Under the pieces are notes generated by a model that was not told where the DNA came from, searched no databases, and saw nothing but the letters and a program-made list of their open reading frames with translations. From Mesorhizobium sp. M1C.F.Ca.ET.210.01.1.1 (GTDB lineage: Bacteria > Pseudomonadota > Alphaproteobacteria > Rhizobiales > Rhizobiaceae), in contig NZ_SRUU01000010.1 of NCBI RefSeq assembly GCF_004791585.1, positions 62,001 to 126,000 on the forward strand: a stretch of DNA of 64,000 nucleotides, given 5' to 3'. Shown in pieces: positions 28,142 through 39,130 of this stretch (position 1 is the first letter of the stretch; every line of letters begins with the position of its first letter). The translations under genes and the position numbers were made by a program.

Positions 28142-29200
28142 TCACCCCATCCGGCCGCGCGCTGCCACCGGCAGCGTTTCCAGCACCTTCTCGCCATCGA
28201 CCAGATGCACCTGGTCGAACAGGTTTGACACCACGCAGCAATGGTCGGGTACGACCCGCACCCGCTCGCCGATGCGAAGCCTGGCGCCGTCGGACAGCGT
28301 GACATTGCCGTGCTCTTCGCTGAGGCTCGTGACACGCGCGCCGGGTAGGCCGAGCAGTTCGCCGAAATCGGCCAGCCCCAGCGTATCGGAGGACAGCGCC
28401 TTGCTGCCGCTGTCGAGGATGGCGCGCGTCGGCGTCGGATGGCTGACCACGGTGGCGAGCACCGTCAGCGCGCAGTCGTCGAGCGTGCCGACGCCTTTGG
28501 CGACCTGGTAGCGGTCGAGATAGATGTAGGTGCCGGGCCGGTATTCGGTGACGACGCTTTCGTCGCCCGAGCGCCACATGTCCGGCGTGCCGCCGCTGGA
28601 GATGCGCCGGCATTCGAGCCCGGCCGCGGCCAGCGTGTCGCGCGCGCTCCTCAGCCATGCCGCCGCCTCGGCGGCGCGGCCTGCGGCCGGATAGGTCATC
28701 AGCCCGCCGAAGCTGAGGCCTTTTGACTTGTCGATCATTTTTGCCAGCGCCAGCGCTTCATCGGGGCTCTGCACGCCGCAGCGGCCCATGCCGGTGTCGC
28801 ATTCGACCAGCACGGGCAGCGGATGGCCGGTATCGGTGAAGGTCGCGGCAAGCCCTTCCAGCGTTTCCCGGCTATCGGCCGTCACCGACAGCGTGACGCG
28901 GCCGTGCAGCGCCTTCAGCCGTTCCAGCTTGGCGCGGCCAAGGATGTTGTAGGGCAGGAAAATATCCTCAAGCCCGGCATCGGCCATTACCTCGGCCTCG
29001 CCGATCTTCTGGCAGGTGATGCCGACGGCGCCGGCGGCGACCTGCTTCTTTGCCCAGTAAGGCAGCTTATGCGTCTTGATATGCGGGCGCAGCTTCAGCC
29101 CGCGGCTGTCGGCATGCGCCTGCGCCTTTTTGATGTTGGCTTCGGCGCGGGCCGCGTCGATCAGGATCGCCGGCGTGTCGAGCTCGTCTATGCTTGGCAT
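28142..29200 (-). CDS. PLP-dependent D-threonine aldolase/D-serine dehydratase-like protein
   Basis: A 352-aa fold-type III PLP enzyme (alanine racemase N-terminal domain plus D-serine dehydratase-like domain). The N-terminal LDTPAILIDAARAEANI and LRPHIKTHKL carry the PLP lysine (K in HIKTHK). The C-terminal His-x-Cys metal site appears as PDHCCVVSN near residue 322, which is typical of metal-dependent D-threonine aldolases and D-serine dehydratases. The exact substrate cannot be separated by eye. Start at 29200 (MPSIDELDTPA); longer in-frame starts run into a repeat element. Confidence 0.85.
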   Translation of the reverse strand: MPSIDELDTPAILIDAARAEANIKKAQAHADSRGLKLRPHIKTHKLPYWAKKQVAAGAVGITCQKIGEAEVMADAGLEDIFLPYNILGRAKLERLKALHGRVTLSVTADSRETLEGLAATFTDTGHPLPVLVECDTGMGRCGVQSPDEALALAKMIDKSKGLSFGGLMTYPAAGRAAEAAAWLRSARDTLAAAGLECRRISSGGTPDMWRSGDESVVTEYRPGTYIYLDRYQVAKGVGTLDDCALTVLATVVSHPTPTRAILDSGSKALSSDTLGLADFGELLGLPGARVTSLSEEHGNVTLSDGARLRIGERVRVVPDHCCVVSNLFDQVHLVDGEKVLETLPVAARGRMG

Positions 29201-29217
29201 GAAATCACCGTTCAAAA

Positions 29218-29262
29218 GCATGTCTCCCGAAAGTGGAAACCGGTTTCGGGATAAAGACATGC
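29218..29262. repeat. Rhizobial palindromic intergenic repeat
   Basis: GCATGTCTCCCGAAA (29218-29232) is mirrored by TTTCGGG and AGACATGC ending at 29262, enclosing GTGGAAACCGG. The layout matches the element at 41868-41918 (GCATGATG...CATCATGC around a GTGxxxxCGG centre). Confidence 0.7.
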
Positions 29263-29412
29263 GTACATTCAAGAAATTCCGCGTGGCGTTATGGGCCTGA
29301 TACTGCCGGTTGTCACGGGGCCAGAGCCGTGAGTTTGCGTCGACAGCGAACCGGCATTGGGCTATGCGGATGGGACGATTTCAGCAGGCAGCGGCCGGAA
29401 GGAAAGAGACCC

Positions 29413-30099
29413 ATGAAGCGCTCCAAAATCAACGACATCATCCGCGAAGCCGACGCCTTCATCCGCTCCTTCGGCTACATCATGCCGCCCTTCGCCTATT
29501 GGTCGCCGGAAGAGATGAAGGCGCACAAGGCGGATTCCTCGGCCATCTTCACCTCCCGCCTCGGCTGGGACATCACCGACTACGGCCAGGAGAAGTTCGA
29601 TGAGCTCGGCCTCTTCCTGTTCACCGTCCGCAACGGCCGCTACGAGGACATGAAGCTTGGCATGGGCATGCTCTATGCCGAGAAGATCATGATCTCGCGC
29701 AAGGACCAGCTCTCGCCGATGCACCGCCACAACATCAAGGCCGAGGACATCATCAACCGCGGCGGCGGCAAGCTGGTGCTGGAACTGTTCACGCACGATC
29801 GCGACGGCGGCATCGACCCGAAGGCCGAGGTGTCGGTGCCGGTCGACGGCACCATCACCAGATTGCCGGCGGGCGGCCTCTTGAAGCTCGACCCGGGCCA
29901 GAGCGTGACGCTGCTGCCCGGCATCTGGCACGCCTTCTGGGCCGAGGGCAAGGACGTGCTTATCGGCGAGGTCTCGACCGTCAATGACGACCTCACCGAC
30001 AACGTCTTCCGCGATCCGATCGGCCGCTTCTCCAACATCGACGAGGATGTGGCGCCGATGCATTTGCTGGTGTCCGATTACGAGAAGTGGGTGGGGTAG
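29413..30099 (+). CDS. D-lyxose isomerase family protein
   Basis: A 228-aa cupin of the D-lyxose isomerase family (Pfam PF07385), interconverting D-lyxose and D-xylulose in characterised members. Metal-binding residues are visible in SPMHRHNIKAEDIINRGGG (two His and a Glu) near residue 101 and in LPGIWHAFWAEG near 175. ATG at 29413 follows GGAAAGAGACC. It is divergent from the PLP enzyme; no sugar transporter is adjacent, so the physiological substrate is unclear. Confidence 0.85.
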   Translation: MKRSKINDIIREADAFIRSFGYIMPPFAYWSPEEMKAHKADSSAIFTSRLGWDITDYGQEKFDELGLFLFTVRNGRYEDMKLGMGMLYAEKIMISRKDQLSPMHRHNIKAEDIINRGGGKLVLELFTHDRDGGIDPKAEVSVPVDGTITRLPAGGLLKLDPGQSVTLLPGIWHAFWAEGKDVLIGEVSTVNDDLTDNVFRDPIGRFSNIDEDVAPMHLLVSDYEKWVG

Positions 30100-30116
30100 G
30101 CGAGGGCGCCGAGGCT

Positions 30117-30419
30117 CTATTTGATCTGGTTGAGAAGTGCGCGCAGACGGCGCACTTCCGCGATCAGGCGAGGGATGTCCTGGCGTGCTGCGGCCATAAG
30201 ATCCTGGTCTGCAACGGTCGCGCCGGACAATTCAATATCCTCGCCGCGCTCTGCTCCGCTGCCGGTCTGGATGAAATTCGATCCTCCGTCGAAATCCCGA
30301 CCTTCGATCCAAGATTTCCACGGACCGGGCTGAGCAGCCTCTACCCGGGCTTCCATTTCCTGGAGTTCAAGTTCGGACAACGACGACGTCTTCATTTCGC
30401 TTCGCTCAGGCGTTTTCAC
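30117..30419 (-). CDS. Hypothetical protein, 100 aa
   Basis: Not assigned to a named family. The layout resembles small phage- and rhizobia-associated proteins with an EARVEAAQPGPWKSW segment and a DLMAAARQDIPRLIAEVRRLRALL tail that should be helical, possibly coiled coil. GTG at 30419 overlaps the RDD gene stop (GTGA), suggesting coupling; an ATG at 30395 is the alternative and would give 92 aa. It is the last gene of the leftward MoxR-type operon. Confidence 0.6.
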   Translation of the reverse strand: MKTPERSEMKTSSLSELELQEMEARVEAAQPGPWKSWIEGRDFDGGSNFIQTGSGAERGEDIELSGATVADQDLMAAARQDIPRLIAEVRRLRALLNQIK

Positions 30420-31279
30420 CGCGCATGCTTGTCCGCCTTCCGATTCCCAAGCAGCAGCTTCCGTTCCAGATGCGCGCGCAACTCGCCGTAGTAGGCGGTG
30501 AGGAAAGCCTTTGAATCGACGGAGTCGATCTTGGCGCCGATCTTGCGACCGATCGTTTCAGCCACTGCCTTCATCGCGAAATAGTCGTCGCGGCGCAGCA
30601 CTTCCTCGAGCTTGTGCAGCTCCGCGATGCCATAGGCGTCGAGCTGCGCTGCGCTGAACTGGAAGCGGGCCGCGATCGGGTCCTTGCGCAGCGAAAGATC
30701 CTCGACCAGCGCCACTTTCGGCGCCTCGACCACCCAGGTGCCGGCGAGCAGGTCACCGATCCTCAGGCGGTCGCGGTTGAACAGCGGAAACAGCGAAAAC
30801 AGCAGCGCCCACACCAGGCCGAAGATCGTCGACAGCGTGTCGGCGACGCCGGCGCTGCCGCGCGCGGCAAGGATCGACAGCGGCAGAAAAATCTCGATCT
30901 CCCGCATCAGATTGCGCGCGATGACCTGGTCGAGGGTGAGGCCGGCGCCGCTGCGCGAAGCGACGCGGACACCGACCATGCGCTTGCCCGGCGTCGCTGC
31001 CCGGCGCCCCGCCTCGAAGGCGATGAAATAGACGTTGCGCAGCAGGAAGATGAAGATGATCCAGACGATGAAAAGCGGTTCCGCGTCCTTCACGCCGAGG
31101 CCGCCCAGCCCGAAGATCGCGACGAGACTGACCACGACCGCTGCGGTGATGACGATCACCACGTCGAGCAGGAAACCGGAAGCCCGCGTGCCGGCATCCG
31201 CGAGTTTTAGGCGCAGGTCCACGCCCTCCGGCGTGACCAGCGGGCGGATAAGCGCGGCGGGGTTCCTAGCCGTCGCCAT
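30416..31279 (-). CDS. RDD family membrane protein
   Basis: A 287-aa protein with an RDD domain in its first 190 residues: RASGFLLDVVIVITAAVVV, a second helix at FIVWIIFIFLLRNVYFIAF, then TPGKRMVGVRVASRSG and a further membrane segment ending in RDRLRIGDLLAGTWVV. The C-terminal 95 residues are soluble and helical. Its start overlaps the SpoIIM-like gene by 14 bp. RDD proteins are often next to MoxR/DUF58 operons; the function is not established. Confidence 0.88.
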   Translation of the reverse strand: MATARNPAALIRPLVTPEGVDLRLKLADAGTRASGFLLDVVIVITAAVVVSLVAIFGLGGLGVKDAEPLFIVWIIFIFLLRNVYFIAFEAGRRAATPGKRMVGVRVASRSGAGLTLDQVIARNLMREIEIFLPLSILAARGSAGVADTLSTIFGLVWALLFSLFPLFNRDRLRIGDLLAGTWVVEAPKVALVEDLSLRKDPIAARFQFSAAQLDAYGIAELHKLEEVLRRDDYFAMKAVAETIGRKIGAKIDSVDSKAFLTAYYGELRAHLERKLLLGNRKADKHAR

Positions 31280-32282
31280 GCCGCACCATCCGCAACAGGT
31301 AGAAATAAGAGATCCAGAGCGCCAGCATGCCGCCGCCGATCGAATAGCGGGCGACGTCGCTTGTGATCGTCTGCCGGCCGATGCCTTCGAGCAGGCCGGC
31401 AAGAAGCAGCATCACCGTCACGCCGACCATGGCGGTCGCCGCCACGCGTCCGGCCCGAGCCGCGGCCGCCATGCGCGTCAACTCGCCGGGAAAGGCGATG
31501 CTTGTGCCGATGCGCATGCCGGCCGCGCCGGCGATGGCGATCGCGAACAGCTCCGTCGTGCCGTGGATCGACAGCCAGCCGCCGAGCTCGAAGCCGAGCC
31601 CCTTGGCGGCGTACACCTGGAACAGCGCGCCCAGCATGCAGCCATTCATCAGGATGATCAGCACGCTCGGTACCGCAAAGGCAAAGCCGAGCGCGAAGGC
31701 CAGGATCGACACTTGTGTGTTGTGGGTGAAGAGATAGGCCGCAAAGCCCGACAGCAAATGGTCACCGCCGCCGTAAAGCACGCTGCGCAGCATCTCGGTC
31801 GAGGAATCCGGGTTGCGCCCGCCGGCGAGGCTCGGCGCGATGATGGCGTCGTACCAGCGCTTGTCGGAGGCGACCAGCCAATAGCCGGCGATGGCGCCGG
31901 TCACCGTGAGAGCGACCGACGTCCAGACCTCGCGCCATAGGTCGCGGATCGCTGCCGGCCAGTCGCGCAGGAAGAAGTCGCCGATGCGCGTTCTCAAAGA
32001 TCGCCGCGCGCCATAGAGATAGAAATAGCCGCGCAGGCAGAGCGCCTCGAGATAGGCGATCAACGCGCTGTCGAGCGAGGTCGCACGCGCCACCGACAGC
32101 GAGGACAGCGCCGAGCGGTAGAGCAGGGGCAGCGACAGCAGTTCGTCTTCCGACAGCGCGCGCGGCGCCCGTTTCTCGACGCGCGCAAGCAGCGCCTCGA
32201 ACGCCTTCCAGTCGGCCTCGCGCTCCTGGCGGAAGCTTGCCAGCGATTGGCGCACCGCATCGGTGCCGGCGGGCAGCGTCAT
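31266..32282 (-). CDS. Stage II sporulation protein M-like membrane protein
   Basis: A 338-aa SpoIIM-family (DUF95) protein: a soluble helical N-terminal part of about 105 residues, then five or six transmembrane helices, with the family GxxxxxxxHGTTELFAIAIAGAAG segment near residue 240. This organism group does not sporulate; in proteobacteria the family occurs in MoxR-DUF58-RDD operons. The start overlaps the DUF58 stop by ATGA. Role unknown, possibly membrane stress or envelope quality control. Confidence 0.87.
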   Translation of the reverse strand: MTLPAGTDAVRQSLASFRQEREADWKAFEALLARVEKRAPRALSEDELLSLPLLYRSALSSLSVARATSLDSALIAYLEALCLRGYFYLYGARRSLRTRIGDFFLRDWPAAIRDLWREVWTSVALTVTGAIAGYWLVASDKRWYDAIIAPSLAGGRNPDSSTEMLRSVLYGGGDHLLSGFAAYLFTHNTQVSILAFALGFAFAVPSVLIILMNGCMLGALFQVYAAKGLGFELGGWLSIHGTTELFAIAIAGAAGMRIGTSIAFPGELTRMAAAARAGRVAATAMVGVTVMLLLAGLLEGIGRQTITSDVARYSIGGGMLALWISYFYLLRMVRHGDG

Positions 32283-33579
32283 AGGAGATTTTCCTCCTTG
32301 AGCTGGATATAGCGCTCGACCAGCGCCGGGCCGAGCAGCTGATGGTCGGCCTCGATGACATGCGCGCCGAGTAGCCGAAGCCGTCCGATCACCACTTGCC
32401 GCTGCCTGAGCAAGTCGCCGGCGGTCACCGCGCGGGCCACATCCTCCGGCGATGCCGGTGCCATGTCTGCCAGCGTCTCCAGCTCGACGTCCTTCATCAG
32501 CATGAACAGCACCAGATGCCGCTCGGTCAGCCGGCCGACGGTGCGCAGCATCAGCTCGGCGCTGATCGGGTCGACGAAATCGGTGAAGATGATGACCAGC
32601 GAGCGCCGGTCGAGCTTCGCCGCAAGCGTCGTCAGCGCCAGCGTGAAATTGGTCTCCTCGGTCGAATAGTCGATCTCGGCCGCGCGCTTCTGGATCATCG
32701 AAAAGCTCGGCGAGCCGCGCACCGCGCCGCTCGAGACGCGCGGCCTGGCGTCGAAGGAGAACAGGCTGACGAGGTCGCCGCCCTTGAGCGCGATGAAGGC
32801 CGACAGAAGGGCTGCCGTCACCGCGCGATCGACCTTCGGCACGCCGTCGACCGGCTCGCACATCAGGCGGCCGCAGTCGATGGCCAAAACGATGTTGTTG
32901 TTCTCCTCGATGCGGAACTCGCGCGCCAATAGCTTGCCGTGGCGGGCGCTGCGCTTCCAGTCGATCATGCGCCGGCCCATGCCGGGCTGGTAATCCTTCA
33001 GCGCCTCGAACTCCCGGCCCTGGCCGGCGCGCTTCTGCGCGTGGCCGTCGGCAAGGGCTGAGCGCTGCAGCAGCGTGATCGCCTCGTCGCGGGCGCGGCT
33101 GACGTCGGGCAGCACCGCCACCTTGCGGTCCACCGGCAGCACGACCTGGTTCCAGACCAGCCCGAACGGGCCCTGCCAGCGCAGCCACAGCCGATCGAAG
33201 CCGGCGATGCCGCGCCGAACGGCATCGAATTCGAGATCGAGCGTGCCGCCATTTGCCGGCAGCGTACCGCCGGTGCCCTTGACCGGCGCCAGCCGCTGGT
33301 CGTGCCCAACGCGCGCCTGCAGCCGGCGCGTCTGCGCGCCGAGACCGGCCGCGATGTGGAGCGTGAAACGCCCGCCGACGCCGACCTGCGGCGGGGCGGT
33401 CAGCGTGGCGTCGAGCGAGGCGCGGCCGCGCCCGGCCGCGGCGTCCACCGCCAGGAAGGCAAGCAGGAGGCAGATCCACAACAGGCCGAGATACCAGACA
33501 TGCGGCAGCGCGAGCGCGATCAGGAAGGCGGGGATCGCCCCCGCCGCCGCTGCCCAGACCGCTCTGCCGCTCGGATAGA

Positions 33580-33583
<4 letters not shown>
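32279..33583 (-). CDS. DUF58 domain-containing protein
   Basis: A 434-aa membrane-anchored protein with two N-terminal hydrophobic helices (residues 7-50) and a beta-rich region, then the DUF58 signature LKDYQPGMGRRMIDWKRSAR near residue 197 and a vWA-like half (NIVLAIDCGRLM, later LVIIFTDFVD). DUF58 proteins are the standard partner of MoxR ATPases. The start overlaps the MoxR gene stop by 4 bp. Confidence 0.92.
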
Positions 33584-34522
<939 letters not shown>

Positions 34523-34536
<14 letters not shown>

Positions 34537-35737
34537 CGAGCCTCCTTGCCGTCCAGTCATGCAGCTCTTCCGCTGCTTCATGCATTCCGGCTAAACTGTT
34601 GGAATCGTTTGCCGCCTTGAAACGGCTGGTGAAGCCGTGCGCTTCGCCCTTGTCGCGGGAGTCGAGCCAGCGGTCGAGCGCTTCGCCCTGCAGCCCGTGC
34701 GGCGCGCCAAGCAACGCGGCCGCGCGTTGGCGCATCAGCGCCGCGTAGCGGTCGCCGAGACCCCCGAGCCGGCCGGCGCGCCTCAGCAGCATCGCCGTGG
34801 TGTCGACCAGCGCCCGCTTGCCGAAGGCAATGGCGCGCCCCTCGGCGCGCGGCGGCCCGAAGCGCCCAAGCCCATGCAGGAAGGCAAGTGCTGCCGCCAC
34901 CAGCACCGAAAGCGTCAGCGCCAGGAAGGGCGGCTCGACCAGAAGTTTGGCGAGATCGTAATTCTGGCCGATGCCGTGCAGCGTCAGGTCGAACATGACA
35001 GCGCCCTTGGCGGGCTCCAGCATGGCGATCATGTCCAGCGCCGCGGCCGCCTTCTGCTCGTCCTTCAGCGCCGCGTTATTGATGAGATCGGGATCGGTCA
35101 AGATGTAGAAGGGCTCGTTGTCGAGCTCGGTGAGAACCGCTCTGCCATCGCCGGCAGCGATCAGCGGATGCTCGTCTGCCACCCAGTGCAGCTCGTCGGG
35201 CACGGCGATCTTGCGGCCTTCGACATCGATCCGATCGACCGTTGGCTTGCCTTCGCCGAGTTTCGCCTTGGCGATGCGGCCGAGCCGGTCGTTGACGACG
35301 GTACTCGGCAGCCGCTCGACCTTCGTCTCCCAGCCGTCATGGCCAAGCAACGGCATGGTCTGCCATTTGGGCAGCACGAACAGCGTTTCCTTGCCGGAGC
35401 GCAGCTTGATGATCCGTTCGAGCGCCGCCGGATCGCTTTCCGGGGCAATGGTGACGATGAGCAGGAAGGTGGACGCCAGAGGGGATTCCAGGTCCTTCTC
35501 GCCGCGCGCCATTGGCGGCGCCTGTCCGTTGGCGAGCTTCAGCCACTCGACAAGCCCGGCATAGCCGGTACCGCCCTTGGAGAGCGGCGTTGCGCCACCT
35601 TCGGGCCGGCGGAAATCGGGGGCGTAGGTGGAGAGGAGAAAAAATCCGGCGGCGGCCAGCAGGCTGGCGAAGATGCCCCAGAACAACGTCCTGCGGCTGA
35701 ACGGCGCCTCTGCTGCTTCGCTCGCCTCGGCGCTCAT
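34523..35737 (-). CDS. DUF4350 domain-containing protein
   Basis: A 404-aa protein with an N-terminal membrane helix (residues 17-36), a soluble DUF4350 region (GGTGYAGLVEWLKLAN onward, residues 55-255) and a second helix near 272-290, followed by a cytosolic helical tail. Proteins of this family are found next to DUF4129, MoxR and DUF58. The start overlaps the DUF4129 stop by ATGA, supporting a single operon. Confidence 0.85.
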
Positions 35738-36366
35738 GCCCAGGCGTCCCGGAAGGCGAAGCGTTCATAGGCGCCGCGCGCCTGCTGCCAGCCCTCGGCG
35801 CCGACCGGCCGGCGAGCGAACAGCGCCGCCTCGACGATTCGCGCGATCTCGCTGAAGGCGGTGCGGGGGCGGGTGGGGATGGAACTCGCGGCCGCGATGT
35901 CGCGCGCGGTCAGCGACGGGCGCAGGAAGTCGGGCAGGCGGGTGGCGATGTCGGCGACGCTGCGGCGTAAAAGGAGATGAACCGCCTCGTCATACTCGCC
36001 GCGCGCCGCGAGCGCATCGGCCTCGGAGAGCAGGATCTGCGCCGCGCCGGCGTCCGGGCGCCATTCTTCCTGCGTCTCGGCCTCCTTGCGGGCGCGTCGC
36101 CAAGGCAGCCGCCAGGCGACACCTTTCGCTTCGAGGACGAGCAGGAACGCAATGATGGCGACGCCGATGATCACGGCACCCCAGAACAGATAGATCATGT
36201 AGGGGCCGAGCTTCGCCAAGGCTTCCAGCAACGGCTTCAGCCATGCCGGCGGCTCCGGCTGCACCAGGGCCGGCAAGTCGAACTGGATGGAATCGTCCGC
36301 CAGCAGCTGCTTGTGCATCCTGGCCAGCCATTCGGCGTCGGCCGTGCCCGGCTGTGCGACAGTCAC
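35734..36366 (-). CDS. DUF4129 domain-containing protein
   Basis: A 210-aa protein with one membrane helix (residues 54-80, MIYLFWGAVIIGVAIIAFLLV) and a C-terminal DUF4129 domain (about residues 110-205) of the type often seen near transglutaminase or MoxR operons. It is the first gene of the leftward operon and is divergent from the membrane protein at 36516. No signal beyond family association gives a function. Confidence 0.82.
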   Translation of the reverse strand: MTVAQPGTADAEWLARMHKQLLADDSIQFDLPALVQPEPPAWLKPLLEALAKLGPYMIYLFWGAVIIGVAIIAFLLVLEAKGVAWRLPWRRARKEAETQEEWRPDAGAAQILLSEADALAARGEYDEAVHLLLRRSVADIATRLPDFLRPSLTARDIAAASSIPTRPRTAFSEIARIVEAALFARRPVGAEGWQQARGAYERFAFRDAWA

Positions 36367-36515
36367 CCGCGCGTTCCCCCTGCAGCCTGCGGTTCGGCGT
36401 CGACACTGGCAATATGGAAAGACAATTGCAAGTGCACTGGACGCAGCCCGTCAATCTTGGCAAATTTACTTTGAAGTCACTGATTGGATGCGCGGTGACC
36501 AAGGGGGAAAATATC

Positions 36516-37298
36516 ATGACCACTGCGACACTGGGACAACCCGGCAGATTCGAGATCGGCAGGGTGTTCAACAGCACTTTTAGTGTAATTACCCGAAATA
36601 TCGGTCTTTGCGTCGGCCTCGCACTGCTGTTTTCCGGCCTGCCGACATTGCTCATCAGGATGTGGCAGCAGCCGCAAATCGATGCCATGCTGCAGAGCGA
36701 TCCGAGCTCGATGGCAGATCCCAACGCGGTGCTGAGCAACTCCTACATCAGCGTGATCGCAGGATTGGTTGCCTTCGTTTTCTCGCTCCTGCTTCAGGCG
36801 GCGCTCGTTCGCGCCACCATCGAGGATCTGAACGGCAAGCGACCGTCCTTCAGCGATTGCGTACAGATTGCAATTCGCTTCTTGCTGCCGACGCTCGCAA
36901 TTGGCCTGCTGGTTGGTATCGGCGCGGGCATCGGCCTGGTGTTGCTGATCGTGCCCGGCATCATCCTGTGGCTGGGCTGGTCGATGGCGGTTCCGGTTCT
37001 GATACAGGAGCGGCTCGGCGTGTTCGGCTCGATGTCGCGCAGCCGCGTCCTCACCAAGGGCAATCGCTGGTCGCTGTTCGGCCTGTTCCTTATCCTGATC
37101 ATCATAGCGATGGTCATCCAGTGGGGGATGCTGGTGGTGCTCGTGCTTTTCGGCGGGATCATCGCCGAGATCGGCTCAGCGTTGGTGCAGGCCGTGGTGT
37201 CCATGGTGCTGTCGATCGCGACCGCAGTCAGCTATGTCGAATTGCGCCAGGTCAAGGAAGGCACCAGCGTCGACGAACTGGCGAAGATATTCTCGTAG
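36516..37298 (+). CDS. Polytopic membrane protein, uncharacterised
   Basis: A 260-aa protein with about five strongly hydrophobic stretches (residues 27-45, 75-100, 125-160, 190-215, 220-245). The pattern, with FEIGRVFNSTFSVITRN at the N-terminus and VPVLIQERLGVFGSMSRSRVLTKGNRW in the middle, resembles the YciC/DUF975/glycerophosphoryl-diesterase membrane-domain group, but no function can be given. ATG at 36516 follows AAGGGGGAAAA. It is divergent from the MoxR operon. Confidence 0.72.
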   Translation: MTTATLGQPGRFEIGRVFNSTFSVITRNIGLCVGLALLFSGLPTLLIRMWQQPQIDAMLQSDPSSMADPNAVLSNSYISVIAGLVAFVFSLLLQAALVRATIEDLNGKRPSFSDCVQIAIRFLLPTLAIGLLVGIGAGIGLVLLIVPGIILWLGWSMAVPVLIQERLGVFGSMSRSRVLTKGNRWSLFGLFLILIIIAMVIQWGMLVVLVLFGGIIAEIGSALVQAVVSMVLSIATAVSYVELRQVKEGTSVDELAKIFS

Positions 37299-37310
37299 AA
37301 AATAGCCTGA

Positions 37311-37334
37311 GGCCGCCTTCGATCGGAGGCGGCC
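37311..37334. terminator. Hairpin between the membrane protein and the TPR gene
   Basis: GGCCGCCT (37311-37318) pairs with AGGCGGCC (37327-37334) between convergent stops. No T-run; likely but unproven terminator for one or both strands. Confidence 0.45.
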
Positions 37335-37341
37335 GCCCGCC

Positions 37342-39027
37342 TCAACGGCAGCAGCTACGCCCTGCTTGCACGCTCGTGCGGCAGAGGCACGACGAGGTGA
37401 TTGCTACGTCCACTTTGGCCAGCGCCGCGGCAAGCTTCGCCTCGAGGCCCGGCAGTTCTTGAGTTTCGCCACGCCGCTTCAGGTATTCGACCAGGCCGTG
37501 CAGCGCCCAGACATTGTCCGGATGCTGGGCGCAGCGTTGCACCGCGCCGCTCAAGCCCAGATCGTCGCGATAGACCTGCTCGGCCTCCGCCGCATGGCCC
37601 TGGTCGAGCAGCAGTGCGGCCAGCGCATGGCGCGGCGGATGCATCCAGGCCCACGGCTCGGTGTAGGAGAGGTTGTCGTCCAGCTCGACCGCGCGGCGCA
37701 GGTGATCGTAAGCCTCGTCGTGCCGGCCCTGATGATAGGCCAACTCGCCGTCGAGGAGTGCCGCGCCGACGGCGAGCGATGCCCGCGTCGGGTTGCTGAG
37801 GAAGCGGCGCTCGGTCGGGATGGTCTCGATATGCCGGTGGAACCGTTCGCGCTCACGATCCACCGCCGCGAATTCCCGCAGCGTGGCATGCGCCACGCCC
37901 TTGGCGTAATGCTGCATGGCCGTGGTCAGAACATAGAGCTCGGGCTCGCCGTTCACCGGCTCGTCGATGATCTCGCGCCAGCGGCCGAAGCGCACCTGAA
38001 CATGCGATTTCATCGCATGGTAGCCTTCGACCGTTTGCGTCAGCTTCGGCCGGCCGGCGATGCTGACGACATCGCGCGTCACCAGGCCGCGCACCTTGTC
38101 AGCCGCCCACAGCGCCGGCCGGTACTGGCCCAGGAACATGCAGGTGAACATCATCAGATGCAGGTCGTGGCAGCAGCCGAGCAGGTAGTAGGTCGGCTCG
38201 CCGGCATAGGCGAGGTAGAGGTCGTTGGCGCGCACCGCCTTCTCGCTGGCAAGCTTTGCTTTGTCTTACTCACCGCAGAGCACATGGATATGCCCGGGCA
38301 TATGGTTCATGTGGCCGGCATCCGGGCACATCGTGCCCAGCCGTTCCGCCGAGCGCATGCCGCGCTCCGGCTGCGTCGACATTTCGAGCAGATGGATGTG
38401 GAGATGCAGGATCGCTGGATGCGGCGTGGCGCCTGCTTCGTCCGACAGCCGGATCGAGCGCTCACAGATGCCCAGCGCTTCGAGCACGTCGGAGTTCGGC
38501 GCCGGCTTGCCGGTCCTCAGATCCCATAGCCGCCGCACCGTGCGCATCATTAGCGCCTCGACGGTCAGCGCCATCACGTCATGGTCGTCAGGAAAGTCGC
38601 GATAAACCTGCCGCATCGCGGCGGCGTAGGCATCGTCCCATTGTTCGAATTCGGCCGCGCTCACGCCATGCGGCTGCTGGAAACGCACGGCCAGCGCCTC
38701 GATCAGCTGCTGTTCGAGAGGGCTGGCGCCGGCCGCCTTCGAACGCGCGAGCTGCACATGGTCGAAGCAGCGCCTGGCGGCGCGGTTGGCCTCGTCCTTG
38801 CCGTGCTCCTTCCAGGTCAGGTTGTAGAAGGGACCGGCGGCATAGGCGATGCCCCAATGCACGAACGCGCAGCCGGGATCGGTCTCCAGCGCCTTCTCGA
38901 AGCATTTTATCCCTTCCTGGTGGTTGACGCCGTAGCACCAGTTCAGCCCGATATCGAACCAGCGCTGCGTTTCCGCCGAGGATGTGGAGATGGGGCGGCG
39001 ATAGGTGCCGAGGTCGAAATGATCCAT
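37342..39027 (-). pseudogene. TPR-repeat protein gene interrupted by an in-frame TAA
   Basis: One continuous reading frame of 562 codons is broken only by TAA at 38266-38268 (reading HVLCGE, stop, DKAKLASEKAV). Both halves are in the same frame and the homology-like text runs through: upstream half MDHFDLGTYRRPISTSSAE (253 aa) with TPR-like helices, downstream half (to 37342) with AYAGEPTYYLLGCCHDLHLMMF and further repeats, ending in a Cys-rich SSCLCRTSVQAGRSCCR. A single base change from a Tyr codon explains it. Rhizobial homologues of this type are uninterrupted proteins of about 560 aa, as I recall. It may be a true nonsense allele, a split gene restarting at a GTG (38235), or a sequencing error. 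Confidence 0.75.
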
Positions 39028-39130
39028 GCCCTGCTGCTTCTCGCATTCCGGACGGCGGAAGGCCGATCAGGCGCAATCTGTGCCGAAAGCACGAGCTTGG
39101 CAAACGGCGCTTGGCCGGCGCAATTCCGTC

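Noticed and set aside
38266..38268. Programmed recoding at the TPR gene stop
   Set aside because: The codon is TAA, which is not used for selenocysteine (TGA) or pyrrolysine (TAG), and no slippery sequence or stem is evident; mutation or error is simpler.
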